A stretch of DNA of 64,000 nt from Actinomycetota bacterium (GCA_014360645.1 JACIXD010000005.1:1-64000), one strand, 5' to 3'. Numbered from the stretch's first letter, positions 1 to 8,247 are shown. Made by a program: numbers and translations. Notes: a model not told the origin generated them from the letters alone.

Positions 1-102
1 TTCGGAGGTAAGACCTGCGACAACGGCCACTTCGTCTGCAAGGACTGCTACAGGGCCAGTGCAAATGTAAAATGCCGTCTGTGCGGAACGAGGCTGAAGT
101 AA
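1..102 (+). CDS. C-terminal end of a cysteine-rich zinc-binding protein (partial)
   Basis: The window opens inside this frame, and only the last 33 codons before the TAA at 100-102 are present. The tail contains cysteines spaced as C-x4-H-x2-C-x2-C followed by C-x2-C near the end (KCRLCGTRLK). This is a RING-like or treble-clef style zinc-binding pattern. No other domain can be seen, so the function of the whole protein is unknown. Confidence 0.5.
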   Translation, partial: FGGKTCDNGHFVCKDCYRASANVKCRLCGTRLK

Positions 103-232
103 GCGATTATGCTCAGCGAATAGGCCTTGACTCTTGGTTGGTGACAGTCCGGTCTCGGGTCATGGGGCGGTCTTCAGTCGAAGGGTGCGGTTATTGCCCG
201 GTAGGTTAAGGTAGAGTTGGTAAGTTACCGGG

Positions 233-257
233 ATCGAAGATCGAAGATACGACCCCG
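233..257 (+). repeat. 25-bp repeat, left copy flanking the nuclease-like gene
   Basis: The unit contains two overlapping ATCGAAGATCGAAGAT words followed by a GACCCCG-type tail. The same unit recurs at 1828-1852 and 1876-1900 in direct orientation and at 1703-1726 inverted, on the far side of the 435-1609 genes. Apart from this repeat and a simple-sequence stretch, I see no gene in 103-434. Confidence 0.7.
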
Positions 258-317
258 GGTTACTTCAATCGTTTTACCGGTTCCCTTGTCCGAACCGAGA
301 GAGAGGGGAACGATGTC

Positions 318-356
318 TCTTGCTTTCTTGCTTTCTTGCTTTCTTGCTTTCTTGCC
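318..356. repeat. 8-bp simple tandem repeat (TCTTGCTT)
   Basis: The unit TCTTGCTT is repeated nearly five times in a row. It lies in non-coding sequence upstream of the promoter for the 435-1609 gene pair and could vary in length by slippage. Confidence 0.8.
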
Positions 357-411
357 ACGAGACCGGCAAGCGGCATATCTAGATTTCCGTACAGACGAGA
401 GTTTCTCTTTA

Positions 412-417
412 TATAAT
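412..417 (+). promoter_or_regulatory. -10 box (TATAAT) upstream of the 27-codon ORF
   Basis: A perfect TATAAT lies 17 bases before the ATG at 435. No good -35 box stands at the usual spacing. A purine-rich GGTGGGG at 421-427 could be the ribosome binding site. Confidence 0.4.
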
Positions 418-434
418 GTTGGTGGGGTGATCGG

Positions 435-518
435 ATGTTTGTGGCCGAGCTCTATGAAAAACTGCCCGGTGATATACAAAGGATGGAGGACATCCTCACA
501 TCCTATTTTTTGGGGTGA
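435..518 (+). CDS. 27-residue leader ORF, start/stop-coupled to the nuclease-like gene
   Basis: The frame reads MFVAELYEKLPGDIQRMEDI and seven more residues, then TGA at 516-518. The stop overlaps the GTG (515) and ATG (518) start codons of the next gene, a TGATG coupling junction. A TATAAT box lies upstream and GGTGGGG sits 7 bases before the ATG. The peptide is charged and looks helical. It could be a genuine small protein, a translational leader, or the surviving end of a longer gene. No family is recognised. Confidence 0.4.
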   Translation: MFVAELYEKLPGDIQRMEDILTSYFLG

Positions 519-1609
519 TGAAGAATCTCCCTGAAGACTTACTCCTGCTCCCCTGGTTGGAGGCCGCTGGGTTTCAAGCCGATTGGGATGCGCATTCCTC
601 AGTGGCTTTTTCCTTCTGGGAGGCCCTTCCCGACGCCACGGAACCGGACCTGATAATCAGGACAGAGCACGACCTTATAATGATCGAGGTGAAACATCTC
701 TCTACCCTGGGCACTGACAAGAGCCAGTTGGAGAGAGAAGTGCTTGGAGGTCTTGCTCTGGCAAAGACCGAGGGACTCCGCTTTTCCTTCATCGCCTTGA
801 CAAACGACTACAAGGAACCGGATGTATTGGGGGAGTTTAAGGCGGCTCATCCGCCAGGTGAATTGGGATACAGATGTCTATGGACTTCGTGGCGTAAGGC
901 TTTTGAAGTGGTGGAAACGGCCATCGTTGCGGATTCCCCGCATGGCAAGATGCTGGTCGATCTGCTTAAGGTTATGGAGAAGCGTGGTCTAAGGGGCTTC
1001 CGTGGATTCGGCAGCTTGGAGGGAAAGATTATGAAGTGCAAAGAGGCAATCAGCTTGTTGGACGAAATAAGCAGGAACATATCGTCCATGTTCAGAGAGC
1101 TTGACCCCTTGCTAGAAAACATCGGGTTTTCCTGCTTAAAACCTTTCGCCAACACCGTGATAAGGGACGGTGCATATAGAAACCTGAATGAGCCCCAGAC
1201 TTGGATACCCACCTACTTTGCCAGGGCTTACAGAAAGACCCTGGGAGAGACCGATCCGGAAGATGCTCTGTACTTTATCAAGGTCCGGCTGGACGAGGAG
1301 GACCCACGCTTAATCGTTGGTGGTGCAATTGCAATGGAGAGAGCTACAGCCAAGACGTTCGAACATACCGAAATAAACCGTTTCTTCTTGGACATGCGAA
1401 ATCTCCCATTGGAACCCTTTGATGTTCTTGCAATAGAGAGCGCTTATGACATGTCCTTTTATCGCATGGGAGGATACCTGATCATCCAACACCAGGAATC
1501 TATGATGGCGGTGGGAAAAGTGGAAGATTTAGGTAATATTACGTCCCTTTTCACAGAGATGCGGAGGGTACTGAAGGAAGCAGCGAAACAGCTGTCTGAT
1601 AACGCATAG
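518..1609 (+). CDS. PD-(D/E)XK nuclease-fold hypothetical protein
   Basis: The protein has about 363 residues. Residues 41-60 carry the restriction-endonuclease-like signature: PD at 43-44, then IEVK with E57 and K59, the D-x(n)-E-x-K metal-binding set of the PD-(D/E)XK superfamily. The rest has no motif I recognise. The start is GTG 515 or ATG 518, and both overlap the stop of the preceding 27-codon ORF, so translation is probably coupled. 25-bp repeats flank the pair on both sides, which suggests it arrived as a mobile unit. A defence or repair role would fit the fold but is only inference; substrate and partners are unknown. Confidence 0.6.
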   Translation: MKNLPEDLLLLPWLEAAGFQADWDAHSSVAFSFWEALPDATEPDLIIRTEHDLIMIEVKHLSTLGTDKSQLEREVLGGLALAKTEGLRFSFIALTNDYKEPDVLGEFKAAHPPGELGYRCLWTSWRKAFEVVETAIVADSPHGKMLVDLLKVMEKRGLRGFRGFGSLEGKIMKCKEAISLLDEISRNISSMFRELDPLLENIGFSCLKPFANTVIRDGAYRNLNEPQTWIPTYFARAYRKTLGETDPEDALYFIKVRLDEEDPRLIVGGAIAMERATAKTFEHTEINRFFLDMRNLPLEPFDVLAIESAYDMSFYRMGGYLIIQHQESMMAVGKVEDLGNITSLFTEMRRVLKEAAKQLSDNA

Positions 1610-1702
1610 GAATTACCCTGTGCAATATCCTAGACTAAAACGGACATGGTGGTAATTGCTGTTTATGGATCAAATGCACATGATGATATGCGGGCTCGCT
1701 GT

Positions 1703-1900
1703 GGGGTCACATCTTCGATCTTCGATGCGAGTGTGCCTGGGCTTGAACATGAAGCCCGCGCATTCGAGCCTCGGTCTCACGGTCAGAGCTGACACGAGCA
1801 GAAATGGGACGTCAAGCAATTGCAGGGATTGAAGATCGAAGATCTGACCCCGCTGAGTTGGTGTAAGTCGCCTTCATCGAAGATCGAAGATGTGACCCCG
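1703..1900. repeat. Three 25-bp repeat copies on the right flank of the nuclease-like gene
   Basis: The copies are at 1703-1726 (inverted), 1828-1852 and 1876-1900, with the same ATCGAAGATCGAAGAT core and TGACCCCG tail as the left copy at 233-257. They fill most of the 1610-1905 gap between the nuclease-like gene and the oxidoreductase. An inverted copy followed by two direct copies resembles the ends of small mobile units or REP-type palindromes. Confidence 0.65.
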
Positions 1901-1905
1901 CCTCG

Positions 1906-2982
1906 TTAGTGGCAGCTGACGGGGCTGAAGCCGGGGATGGCGGAGTTCTTGCGCCCCCTGCGCAGCCCCTCGATGATGAGCTTGAGGGTGTTCTCGGTGC
2001 CCAGGACGCGCGCCAGTCCCTCGAGCAGGTCCACCCTGGCCCTCAAGGGGTACCAGACGTTGTGCTTGAACTGGAAGACCCTGGCAAAATTGCGGTTGAA
2101 GCGCTGGAACTCCTCGAGGGCCTTCTCGCGGTCGGTGACGGCGATGGCGGCCACCTTCCCCGACACCAGGGCGCCGGAGATGCCGAAGCCCATGAAGGGG
2201 TCGATGGAGCCGCTCATGGTCCCGCACAGGATCAGCCCGTCGTGGAAGAGGTGAGGGCTGTCCGGCGAGGAGGCGGGGGCCACGCCGTGCACGTACTCCC
2301 AGTTGTCCTCCTCCATGCCCCGCACCCTCCGCATAAAGGAGCGGTACCTCTCCAGTCCCTCGCGGGGGATCTCCTGTCCGTAGGAGAAGAGAAGGTTGTA
2401 GTAGATGCCGTTGGCAAAGGAGATGTAGCCGTACTCGTTGATGCACTCGTCCAGCCAGATCCAGGCATAGGGGTCCGATTCCGCCTCGCCCGAGGCCATC
2501 CAGGCGTACCAGTGCACGTAGGGGATCTTGAGGTGGTCGTAGGCGGGCTGGTTGAGGCCGCAGGCGACGATGGTCCCCGGCTCGAGGCCCGGCACGTCCT
2601 CGGCGCGCAGCGGGGAGTTGAACTCGAACTCCACCCCCGCCTCCAGGCACTTGTTGTAGAGCAGGGTGTCCAGGCTCTGGGGGCGGGAGCTGCGCTCCAC
2701 GTGGTAGGACATGGCCGCCGGGGCGGGTATCTCCAGGTCGTGCAGGTAGATGGAGAGGGAGCTCACGGGGACGAACACCGGCGTGAGGTCTATACCCACG
2801 TACTCCGAGGTCGCCGCCACGTCCAGGGGTGTGGTGTGCAGGGATGGATTGAAGACGCGCGAGCCGCCGTAGGAGGGCTCCTGCTCGCGCACCAGCACCT
2901 TATGCCCCTCCACCGCCAGGTTGTAGGCCGCCACCATGCCGGACATGCCGGCCCCGTAGATCAGGACCTCCCTGGGGGCCAT
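1906..2982 (-). CDS. FAD-dependent oxidoreductase (NAD(P)-binding Rossmann family)
   Basis: The protein has about 358 residues. The N-terminus carries the dinucleotide-binding glycine motif GAGMSGMVAAYNL right after the first beta strand, with an acidic end to the second strand (VREQEP). A second glycine-rich segment, CGTMSGSIDPFMGFGISGAL, resembles the FAD-pyrophosphate contact of geranylgeranyl-reductase and lycopene-cyclase-type flavoproteins. ATG 2982 is preferred because GGGAGG lies about 8 bases upstream; a GTG three codons earlier is possible. It stands alone on this strand and its substrate is unknown. Confidence 0.65.
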   Translation of the reverse strand: MAPREVLIYGAGMSGMVAAYNLAVEGHKVLVREQEPSYGGSRVFNPSLHTTPLDVAATSEYVGIDLTPVFVPVSSLSIYLHDLEIPAPAAMSYHVERSSRPQSLDTLLYNKCLEAGVEFEFNSPLRAEDVPGLEPGTIVACGLNQPAYDHLKIPYVHWYAWMASGEAESDPYAWIWLDECINEYGYISFANGIYYNLLFSYGQEIPREGLERYRSFMRRVRGMEEDNWEYVHGVAPASSPDSPHLFHDGLILCGTMSGSIDPFMGFGISGALVSGKVAAIAVTDREKALEEFQRFNRNFARVFQFKHNVWYPLRARVDLLEGLARVLGTENTLKLIIEGLRRGRKNSAIPGFSPVSCH

Positions 2983-3314
2983 CACCCTCACCTCCCGTGT
3001 GCTCCGAAGACTGCTCCCTCGCTCCGTATCCGCCAGGCGCGGCGGTCGCGCTGACCAGACCCCTTATGCCGTGCGAAACGGTCAAGCCGCCCGAGCCCGT
3101 TGCGCGGGGATGCCAATCCATACCATCTTTTTCCGGTAGCGCCGTTAGGCGCGGCATGGATCAGGCTTTCCCCGCGCAGGCCTCCTCACCCGAGGCCGCA
3201 AGATCCGGGCGATCGCCTTGCGCCGTCCAGCCCGGCGGGGCGATGCGCCGGTACCCCGCCGAGCCATACCATTATAGCGTTATCCGCGCCGTGTCCCGCA
3301 ACATCGCACGGATG

Positions 3315-3376
3315 CGGTGGACCGGGGATGCGGACCCGCGAGCCGTTGACGGCCAGCGGTTTTACGGCACCTGCGC
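3315..3376 (-). repeat. Degenerate tRNA-Ser 3'-half fragment A (oldest copy)
   Basis: About 40 bases match the T-arm, variable arm and anticodon-side part of the tRNA-Ser at 11161-11248, in the same orientation; the match then decays. The T-loop change GATGCG (GATTCG in the intact gene, read on the plus strand) is shared with fragments B and C. It lies in the 2992-3426 gap, where I see no gene. Confidence 0.6.
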
Positions 3377-3426
3377 CATGTAACGCAATCTTCTTACAAC
3401 TGCCCCGGCCTCATAGTGTGCCAAGA

Positions 3427-4596
3427 TCATCGCTGCAAAGGCTCTGTCCCCTCGCTCAGGATAGACAGGTAACGATCGTAGGCGAATATCCTGTTGCGCT
3501 TTCTGCCCGTCAACTCCCGCACGATACCAAGTCCGGTCAATCCGGCCACAGCCTTGGCGGCAGTGGGAAAGGTCAACCCAGTGCTTTTACATAGATCGTT
3601 GAGGCTGATCAAGGGTTGCCGGCGGAAGGCCTCGAAAACCAGCAGCGCGGATCCGGAGGACCTTCCCATGCCTTTGATGCGTTCGGAATCATCGTCAAAA
3701 AGATTTACCAGGCTGCGAGCGGTTTCCACTGCGTCTGTCGAGACCGACTCGACTCCCTTCAGGAAAAAATCCACCCATGATTCCCAATCTCCGTGCTTGC
3801 GGACCCTGTTCAACAGGCGATAGTAGCTCGTGCGATTCTGTTTGAAGTACAGGCTCAGATAAAGCAATGGCTGGCTCAATATCCCGACATCGTGCAGCAT
3901 CAGCACGATGAGCAGGCGGCCAACACGGCCGTTGCCGTCCAGGAAGGGGTGAATGGTCTCGAACTGTACGTGCGCGAGCGCGGCCTTGATCAGAGCCGGA
4001 AGCGCTGACTTCCTGTCATGGATGAATCGCTCCAGCTCTGCCATGCAGTCCTCTACTTGCTGATGAGGCGGCGGCACGAAGACGGCGTTTCCTGGTCTTG
4101 TCCCCCCTATCCAGTTTTGTGAGCGGCGGAATTCCCCCGGCGATCTATCGCTCCCTCTCCCGCGCGAAAGCAATATGGCATGGACCTCCCGCACAAGGCG
4201 GTTCGAGAGGGGGAAGCCGTCACGCAAGCGCGCGACGCCGTGCTCAAGGGCCGCGACATAATTGGAAACCTCTACTACATCGTCCAGCGGCACGCCAGGC
4301 ACTTCTTCCATTTCGAAAAGCAGGAGGTCGGCGAGGGAAGATTGGGTGCCCTCTATCTGCGAAGACAAGACCGCCTCCCGCCGCACGTAGGAGTACAAGA
4401 ACAGGTGAGGGTCCGGGAGCAGGGTCGAGATGCTGTCCAACCGTCCCAGAGACAGCAAGGCCTTCTCCAGAAGAAGCTGACGTTTACCGCTGAGATCCAG
4501 CGCCGGGCTCGGTGGCAGCGGGTGCGGCACGAAGCTGCGGATTCGCTCACCGCCTATAGTCTGAACCTCATAACGCCCCGTCAGCCCTCTTTCCAT
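3427..4596 (-). CDS. Fic family protein (AMP/NMP transferase), self-inhibited class
   Basis: This is a full-length protein of 389 residues. The Fic active-site loop is HPFLDGNGRVGR at residues 216-227, with His216 the catalytic base. An N-terminal (S/T)xxxE(G/N) inhibitory motif, SSQIEG, is at residues 78-83, which places it in the Fic class with an N-terminal inhibition helix. The C-terminus (about 320-389) looks like a winged helix. Such enzymes transfer AMP or another NMP to a hydroxyl of a target protein; the target here is unknown. AGGAGAG precedes the ATG. The gene sits alone between tRNA-Ser fragments A and B, consistent with an acquired module. Confidence 0.88.
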   Translation of the reverse strand: MERGLTGRYEVQTIGGERIRSFVPHPLPPSPALDLSGKRQLLLEKALLSLGRLDSISTLLPDPHLFLYSYVRREAVLSSQIEGTQSSLADLLLFEMEEVPGVPLDDVVEVSNYVAALEHGVARLRDGFPLSNRLVREVHAILLSRGRGSDRSPGEFRRSQNWIGGTRPGNAVFVPPPHQQVEDCMAELERFIHDRKSALPALIKAALAHVQFETIHPFLDGNGRVGRLLIVLMLHDVGILSQPLLYLSLYFKQNRTSYYRLLNRVRKHGDWESWVDFFLKGVESVSTDAVETARSLVNLFDDDSERIKGMGRSSGSALLVFEAFRRQPLISLNDLCKSTGLTFPTAAKAVAGLTGLGIVRELTGRKRNRIFAYDRYLSILSEGTEPLQR

Positions 4597-4877
4597 TTTC
4601 GTTCTCTCCTGCTGAAGAAATTTTAATAACTATTATTTTGTTTAAGGTTTGCGCCCTATGTTTAAATAATAATTGCCTGCCTCTACCGGGTCAATCCTCG
4701 CGATCCATCCCTAGACCGAATCTGCGGCCCGGATGCCCGGCCACGAAACGATCCGCTCATTTCTCCCCGGGGACGATCTCGCGGCTGTACGTCAATGCCT
4801 CTTCACTGCATACCTTCTCGCAGCCGGTTTGCATTGCGCAATCGAAGTCGCTGAAGAAAGACATAAATCCAGATAAC

Positions 4878-4945
4878 GGCGGCGGGCGGGATGCGGACCC
4901 GCGAGCCGTTGCCGGCCGATGGTTTTCTAGGCACCCGCAGTCGTC
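4878..4945 (-). repeat. Degenerate tRNA-Ser fragment B
   Basis: The 3' part of tRNA-Ser(UGA) recurs here in the same orientation as the intact gene at 11161-11248. Over a 55-base aligned core I count 8 mismatches, with a 2-base deletion in the acceptor side. The match extends past the anticodon towards the D arm. It lies in the 4597-5007 gap just upstream of the toxin-antitoxin promoter; nothing else is visible in that gap. Confidence 0.7.
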
Positions 4946-4960
4946 TTTGTCATCTACTGC

Positions 4961-4989
4961 TTGTCAATTGTACTAGATTGTAATACAAT
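4961..4989 (+). promoter_or_regulatory. Promoter with overlapping operator for the RHH/PIN operon
   Basis: TTGTCA (4961-4966) and TACAAT (4984-4989) are separated by 17 bases, a near-consensus sigma70-type promoter. The inverted repeat ATTGTA (4967-4972) / TACAAT (4984-4989) overlaps the -10 box. It is a natural operator for autoregulation by the ribbon-helix-helix antitoxin encoded next. Confidence 0.6.
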
Positions 4990-5007
4990 TGCATTGAGGT
5001 GATTTGC

Positions 5008-5226
5008 ATGAGAGAGTCGGTTACCATAAGCCTTCCGGCTGATCTGAAGAAGAAGCTCGATCAAGCGACCAAACGCGGGCATGTCAACCGGAGCGATATA
5101 GTACGGGATGCCCTGCGCCAATACTTCGCTCTCCAGGACTTCAGGACCATACGCAATAAGGCGGTCGCCGAGGCCGAGGCAAGGGGCATCTTTACCGACG
5201 AGGATGTGTTCAAGGAAATATCTTGA
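5008..5226 (+). CDS. Ribbon-helix-helix (CopG-like) antitoxin
   Basis: The protein has 72 residues starting MRESVTISLPADLKKKLDQA. A short beta strand (SVTISLP), helix A and helix B containing NRSDIVRDALRQYF form the RHH fold. ATG 5008 is chosen because GAGG lies 7-10 bases upstream; a GTG at 4999 would overlap that site. The stop overlaps the TTG start of the PIN gene by 4 bases (TTGA). As in other RHH/PIN pairs, it should bind its own promoter through the N-terminus and the toxin through the C-terminus. Confidence 0.85.
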   Translation: MRESVTISLPADLKKKLDQATKRGHVNRSDIVRDALRQYFALQDFRTIRNKAVAEAEARGIFTDEDVFKEIS

Positions 5227-5639
5227 GGGTCTTTTTCGATACCAACGTCCTCATCTCCGCGTTCATCGCCCACGGCACATCGAGCGAGGTGTTCGAGCAT
5301 TGCCTGTCGTCCTGCCAGGTCTATACCTCTCCGTTCATACTGGACGAGTTGAAGGACGTGCTCTCATCCAAACTCCACCTATCAGTCTCCAGGATAAAGG
5401 AGATCTCCGAGTTCCTGATGAATAACCTGGAGTTGGTCGAAGCCGGCAGTTTGGAAGAGAAGGTATGCAGGGACCACGATGATGACTTCGTGCTTGCAGG
5501 AGCCCTTGCAGCCGCCGCCGACTGCCTGATAACCGGCGATGAAGACCTCCTTGTAATCAAGGAATACAAGGGTATCCGCATCATTAGACCGATTGATTTC
5601 TGGCGCTTCGAAAAGGTCTTCGGCTCTGCCCTTGAATAG
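5223..5639 (+). CDS. PIN-domain toxin (probable RNase)
   Basis: The protein has 138 residues and starts with TTG inside the antitoxin stop. PIN-domain acidic residues are visible: D6 in FFDTNVLIS, E in LDELKDVL, D in RDHDDDFVLAGAL and D in ITGDEDLL. It resembles the COG1569 type of PIN toxin, a Mg-dependent RNase whose RNA target cannot be read from sequence. The 4-base overlap with the RHH gene and the shared promoter make this a complete type II toxin-antitoxin operon, lying between tRNA-Ser fragments B and C. Confidence 0.87.
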   Translation: MRVFFDTNVLISAFIAHGTSSEVFEHCLSSCQVYTSPFILDELKDVLSSKLHLSVSRIKEISEFLMNNLELVEAGSLEEKVCRDHDDDFVLAGALAAAADCLITGDEDLLVIKEYKGIRIIRPIDFWRFEKVFGSALE

Positions 5640-5779
5640 AAACTCAGCTTGCCTTTGTGCTTCCTAAAGAATCAAGATGGCGGGGGCGATCTTACAACCG
5701 AACCTTCGGTAAACACGGGGCGGATCGTTTTCGATTCTAGAATCTTTTTCAAAAGCTCATCTCAAGGACAATATAGAGG

Positions 5780-5842
5780 TGGCGGAGGAGGCGGGATGCG
5801 AGCCCGCGAGCCGTTGCCGGCCAATGGTTTTCAAGACCACCT
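5780..5842 (-). repeat. tRNA-Ser 3'-half fragment C, including CCA
   Basis: About 62 bases from the CCA end through the T arm, variable arm and anticodon loop match the intact tRNA-Ser at 11161-11248, with only three mismatches, in the same orientation. The match stops abruptly inside the anticodon arm. This is the expected structure of a displaced tRNA 3' end left by a tRNA-targeting integrase. No gene lies in 5640-6027 apart from this and the repeats just before the IS21 remnant. Confidence 0.85.
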
Positions 5843-5963
5843 ACACCTATCCCGCCAGCTTGCTATAAGGATTACCTGGTTCATATCTATGTATTAGATA
5901 GCCTTCTTTAACTAGTTTTTTTATCATTTTTTGCTTTTCTGGTATTTATATCGAAGGCGTCAC

Positions 5964-6014
5964 TCGGCAATCAAAACCGGCCGGCAATCGGCACTTGAAA
6001 ACCGGCCACTTGAG
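5964..6014. repeat. Short direct repeats at the end of the IS21-like element
   Basis: AAAACCGGCC occurs twice within 30 bases, and CGGCAATC twice as well, just beyond the 3' end of the decayed istB. IS21-family ends carry several short internal repeats of this kind, so this may mark one terminus of the element. The opposite end was not found. Confidence 0.4.
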
Positions 6015-6027
6015 ATTCAACAACTAT

Positions 6028-6802
6028 CTACTCCTTTGTTCCCTTCTTGTCGCCTCCAACATCAAGGCCTCGGCGCTTGCGCTCATGCAAACTGTATGAT
6101 GGCCCGGTGACGGCGATGACGTCAGCATAGTGCAAAAAACGGCCAGGCAGGGGCGCCTGCTGCCACGGTGTTGTTCAGCGCCTTGCCCCAGTCCTCGATG
6201 GGCCGGTTGGTAGTCACGATGGTGGAGGCTTTCTCGTAGCGGCGGAGGAAGCCTTCCAGCAGATATTCCGCTCCGCCGGCAGGGATGGTCTTGAGTCCTG
6301 ATTCCTCCAGGAGCAGCCGGTCCACAGAGGTTAGTTCGGAGACGAGTTCGCCCCGCCCTCCGGTGGCCTAGGCTTCGGCCCTCTGGGCCACCGGGTCGAA
6401 GGTGGATTCGTGCAGCACGGTGTGTCCCGCGGCAATGGCCGATACCGCCGGCGAGATGGCGATGCGGCTCTTGCCCGCGCCCCCCGGCCCGATCAGGAGC
6501 ACCCCCCGCTTCTCTCTAACGAACCTGGCCGTGTTCAGCTTGAGCGCCAGGCGTTTGGGTATCTTGGGGTTGAAGGCGAAATCGAAGTCGGACAGGTACT
6601 TGACGCAGGGCAGCTTGGCCTTCTTCAGCCGGCGGGCGAGCCGGCGGCCCTTGCGCACCGCCGGCTCGTCTTCTACCAGCAACTCCAGGAACTCGCGTGC
6701 GCTCAAGTCTCCCTGATCCGCCTGGAGCAGGCGAGCCGGAAGGGTGGAGGCCATCCCCGAGAGCCTCAGCGCCCGCGGCCTCTTTTCAAGTCCGGCGCTC
6801 AA
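6028..6802 (-). pseudogene. istB: istB (IS21-family transposition helper ATPase), broken
   Basis: The N-terminal part (6802 down to 6371) has Walker A GPGGAGKS and the usual IstB lead-in (QADQGDLSAREFLELL). An in-frame TAG at 6368-6370 interrupts it. The same frame resumes with RLLLEESGLKTI and TIVTTNRPIEDWGKAL, IstB C-terminal motifs. A second lesion, a frameshift near 6150, follows: the next frame reads GRFLHYADVIAVTGPSYSLH and runs to a TAG at 6028-6030. It is clearly inactive. It follows istA on the same strand with a small overlap, the normal IS21 arrangement. Confidence 0.85.
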
Positions 6803-8040
6803 TCACATCCGTCTCCTTCCCTATGTCGGCAAGCGGCCGGATGATCTCGTGGGACTGGATGAGCTCCGGGCGCTGCTCACGGTCGCTGGCCTGCTCAGCC
6901 AGCTTCTTCAGGCTCTTGCAGTGGTAGACGCCTTTGTTCACGGCCAGCTTGCAGGCCCATTTCGCCGACTCCTTGCGGTGGTGACGGGTGAGCGAGAGCA
7001 TCCCCTGGATGAGCCGGTAGGAGCGGGGGCCGCGCGTCTCGATGACGCTCCTGGCCCGGGCGGCTGCCTCCGGGCCGATCCGCTCGGCTCTGGCCAGCAG
7101 GCTTCGCTCATAGGCCTCCGCCCGGGCCGGCTTGTGGGCAGGGCGATGCTCGGGGGTCGTCGGCCACCACCCCGGCCCCCTGATCTGGTGGACCGCCTCC
7201 AGGTTCTGGCCGAAGTAGGCCTTGAGCAGGCGCTCTGTGTAGCTTACCTCCACCGTTTCGGCCAGCAGGCGGGCGGGCACCGAGTAGTAGGCGTTGTTGA
7301 GCTGGATGTGTCCGTCGGGGTGCACCTTGCGGAAAGCGCACTGGAAGTATTCGAAGGCGCAGAGGGCCAGGGGCCCCAAGGCGCCCTTCTCGGCCTCCAG
7401 GGAATGGGTGATGACCTGGCGGCGGGTGGTGCCGTGGATGCGGAGTGAGGCGACGGTGCGGTTCCAGTGGGCCAGGAAGCCGTTGGCGCCGGCTAGCGAG
7501 TTGAACCGCCTGCCCTTTAGGACGTGGTCCTTGACCTAGCCGCCGTTGCGCTCCGCCTTGCCCTTCTCCTCGGCCTTGCCGGGGAGGCAGGGCACCGGGC
7601 AGAAGCCCCTGTGATTCGCGAAAGCGGCATAGACGGCGTTCATCTCCGGATCGTAGAGGCAGGCCTTGGCCACGCCCGCTTTGAGGTTGTCGAGCTTGAT
7701 CGCCCGGGGCACTCCGCCGAAGAAGCGGAAGGCGTTCTCTTGTGCTCGGATGAAGGCGAGTGCCGTCTGCGAAGAGGCCGCCTCCTGGTAGGGGTGGCGG
7801 GAGTGAGACAGCGTCATCACAATGATCCGGGGGCGATACCGTTTCCCGGTGGCCTCGTTTAAGGTCGGAGGGCCCGAGAAGAAGTCCACCTGGGCCTCTT
7901 CTCCAGGGGCTGAGTGCAGCACGTCAACCAGTTCGGGGTGCTTTTTCTTGATCTTTTTGCCCCGGCGCCTGACCGCGTCATGGCTGCCGGCGAACCCATA
8001 CTCCTCCACCCTGAAAGGAAGGCTGAGCCTTGGATAAAAT
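6786..8040 (-). pseudogene. istA: istA (IS21-family transposase), 5'-truncated with an internal stop
   Basis: DDE-type integrase-core motifs are present: AQVDFF (first Asp) and KLDNLKA (second Asp), with the third acidic position near EEKGKAERNG. An in-frame TAG at 7536-7538 interrupts the gene right after that, and the same frame then continues with the C-terminal segment (YFQCAFRKVHPDGHIQLNNA onward). Upstream, the coding similarity starts abruptly around 8040 with RLSLPFRVEEYGF, and a stop lies just beyond, so the N-terminal helix-turn-helix region is missing. The gene is non-functional. Confidence 0.85.
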
Positions 8041-8111
8041 AAAGTTGACGCTATTCATCTCGTTTCGACGTGAAATGAAAATGAGGTTTAAACTAGGGCG
8101 TTCGGGGAATA

Positions 8112-8146
8112 TTGGTTGTAAGACAAACGCCAGGTTATAATATAAT
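8112..8146 (+). promoter_or_regulatory. Promoter for the structured leader and secreted-protein gene
   Basis: TTGGTT (8112-8117) is 18 bases from TATAAT (8136-8141); a second overlapping TATAAT is at 8141-8146. Transcription would start near 8148-8153, just at the start of the structured leader. Confidence 0.5.
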
Positions 8147-8148
8147 AG

Positions 8149-8247
8149 TTTTCGGGAAGCTGTGAGCCGCGGGCGAGACCTGGTCACCTGGTCCGCGGGG
8201 AGCTAGTGGTGAAACCGGCCCGACCCTCTCGGAAGGTCGGGCCTTTT
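8149..8247 (+). ncRNA. Structured 5' leader ending in an intrinsic terminator (candidate cis-regulatory RNA)
   Basis: From the predicted transcription start the RNA can fold an outer AGCT/AGCT pairing around a CCGCGG/CCGCGG stem, then a small GGTGAAACC hairpin, then the strong terminator hairpin. Premature termination 350 bases before the coding sequence is a riboswitch- or attenuator-like layout. I compared it from memory with the conserved cores of c-di-GMP-I, c-di-GMP-II, fluoride, glycine, tetrahydrofolate and cobalamin riboswitches and found no match. It could also be a free small RNA. The class is unknown. Confidence 0.4.
8217..8247 (+). terminator. Rho-independent terminator inside the leader
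   Basis: GGCCCGACC (8217-8225) pairs perfectly with GGTCGGGCC (8235-8243) across a 9-base loop and is followed by TTTT. It lies about 350 bases upstream of the next coding region. The sequence from 8248 to 8583 holds no gene; a CTGCCT/AGGCAG hairpin nested in GATCTC/GAGATC is visible near 8530-8580. Confidence 0.75.

Larger units (their letters stand above)
5964..8040 (-). mobile_element. Decayed IS21-family insertion sequence
   Basis: It contains truncated istA followed by interrupted istB, with short terminal-type repeats beyond istB. Two amber codons, one frameshift and a 5' deletion show it is an old remnant. It lies between tRNA-Ser fragment C and the intact tRNA-Ser. Confidence 0.75.

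Noticed and set aside
217-534. A 105-codon plus-strand frame across the 8-bp repeat
   Set aside because: It spans the promoter and the simple repeat; the 27-codon ORF in another frame has better start signals.
6368-7538. Amber recoding as an explanation for in-frame TAG codons in istA and istB
   Set aside because: A separate frameshift and a 5' deletion in the same element, and normal use of TAG as a stop elsewhere in the window, point to simple decay.
8149-8247. Leader as a c-di-GMP, cobalamin, glycine or fluoride riboswitch, or a selenocysteine tRNA
   Set aside because: The conserved core sequences of those RNAs are not present; only the generic structure-plus-terminator layout is supported.
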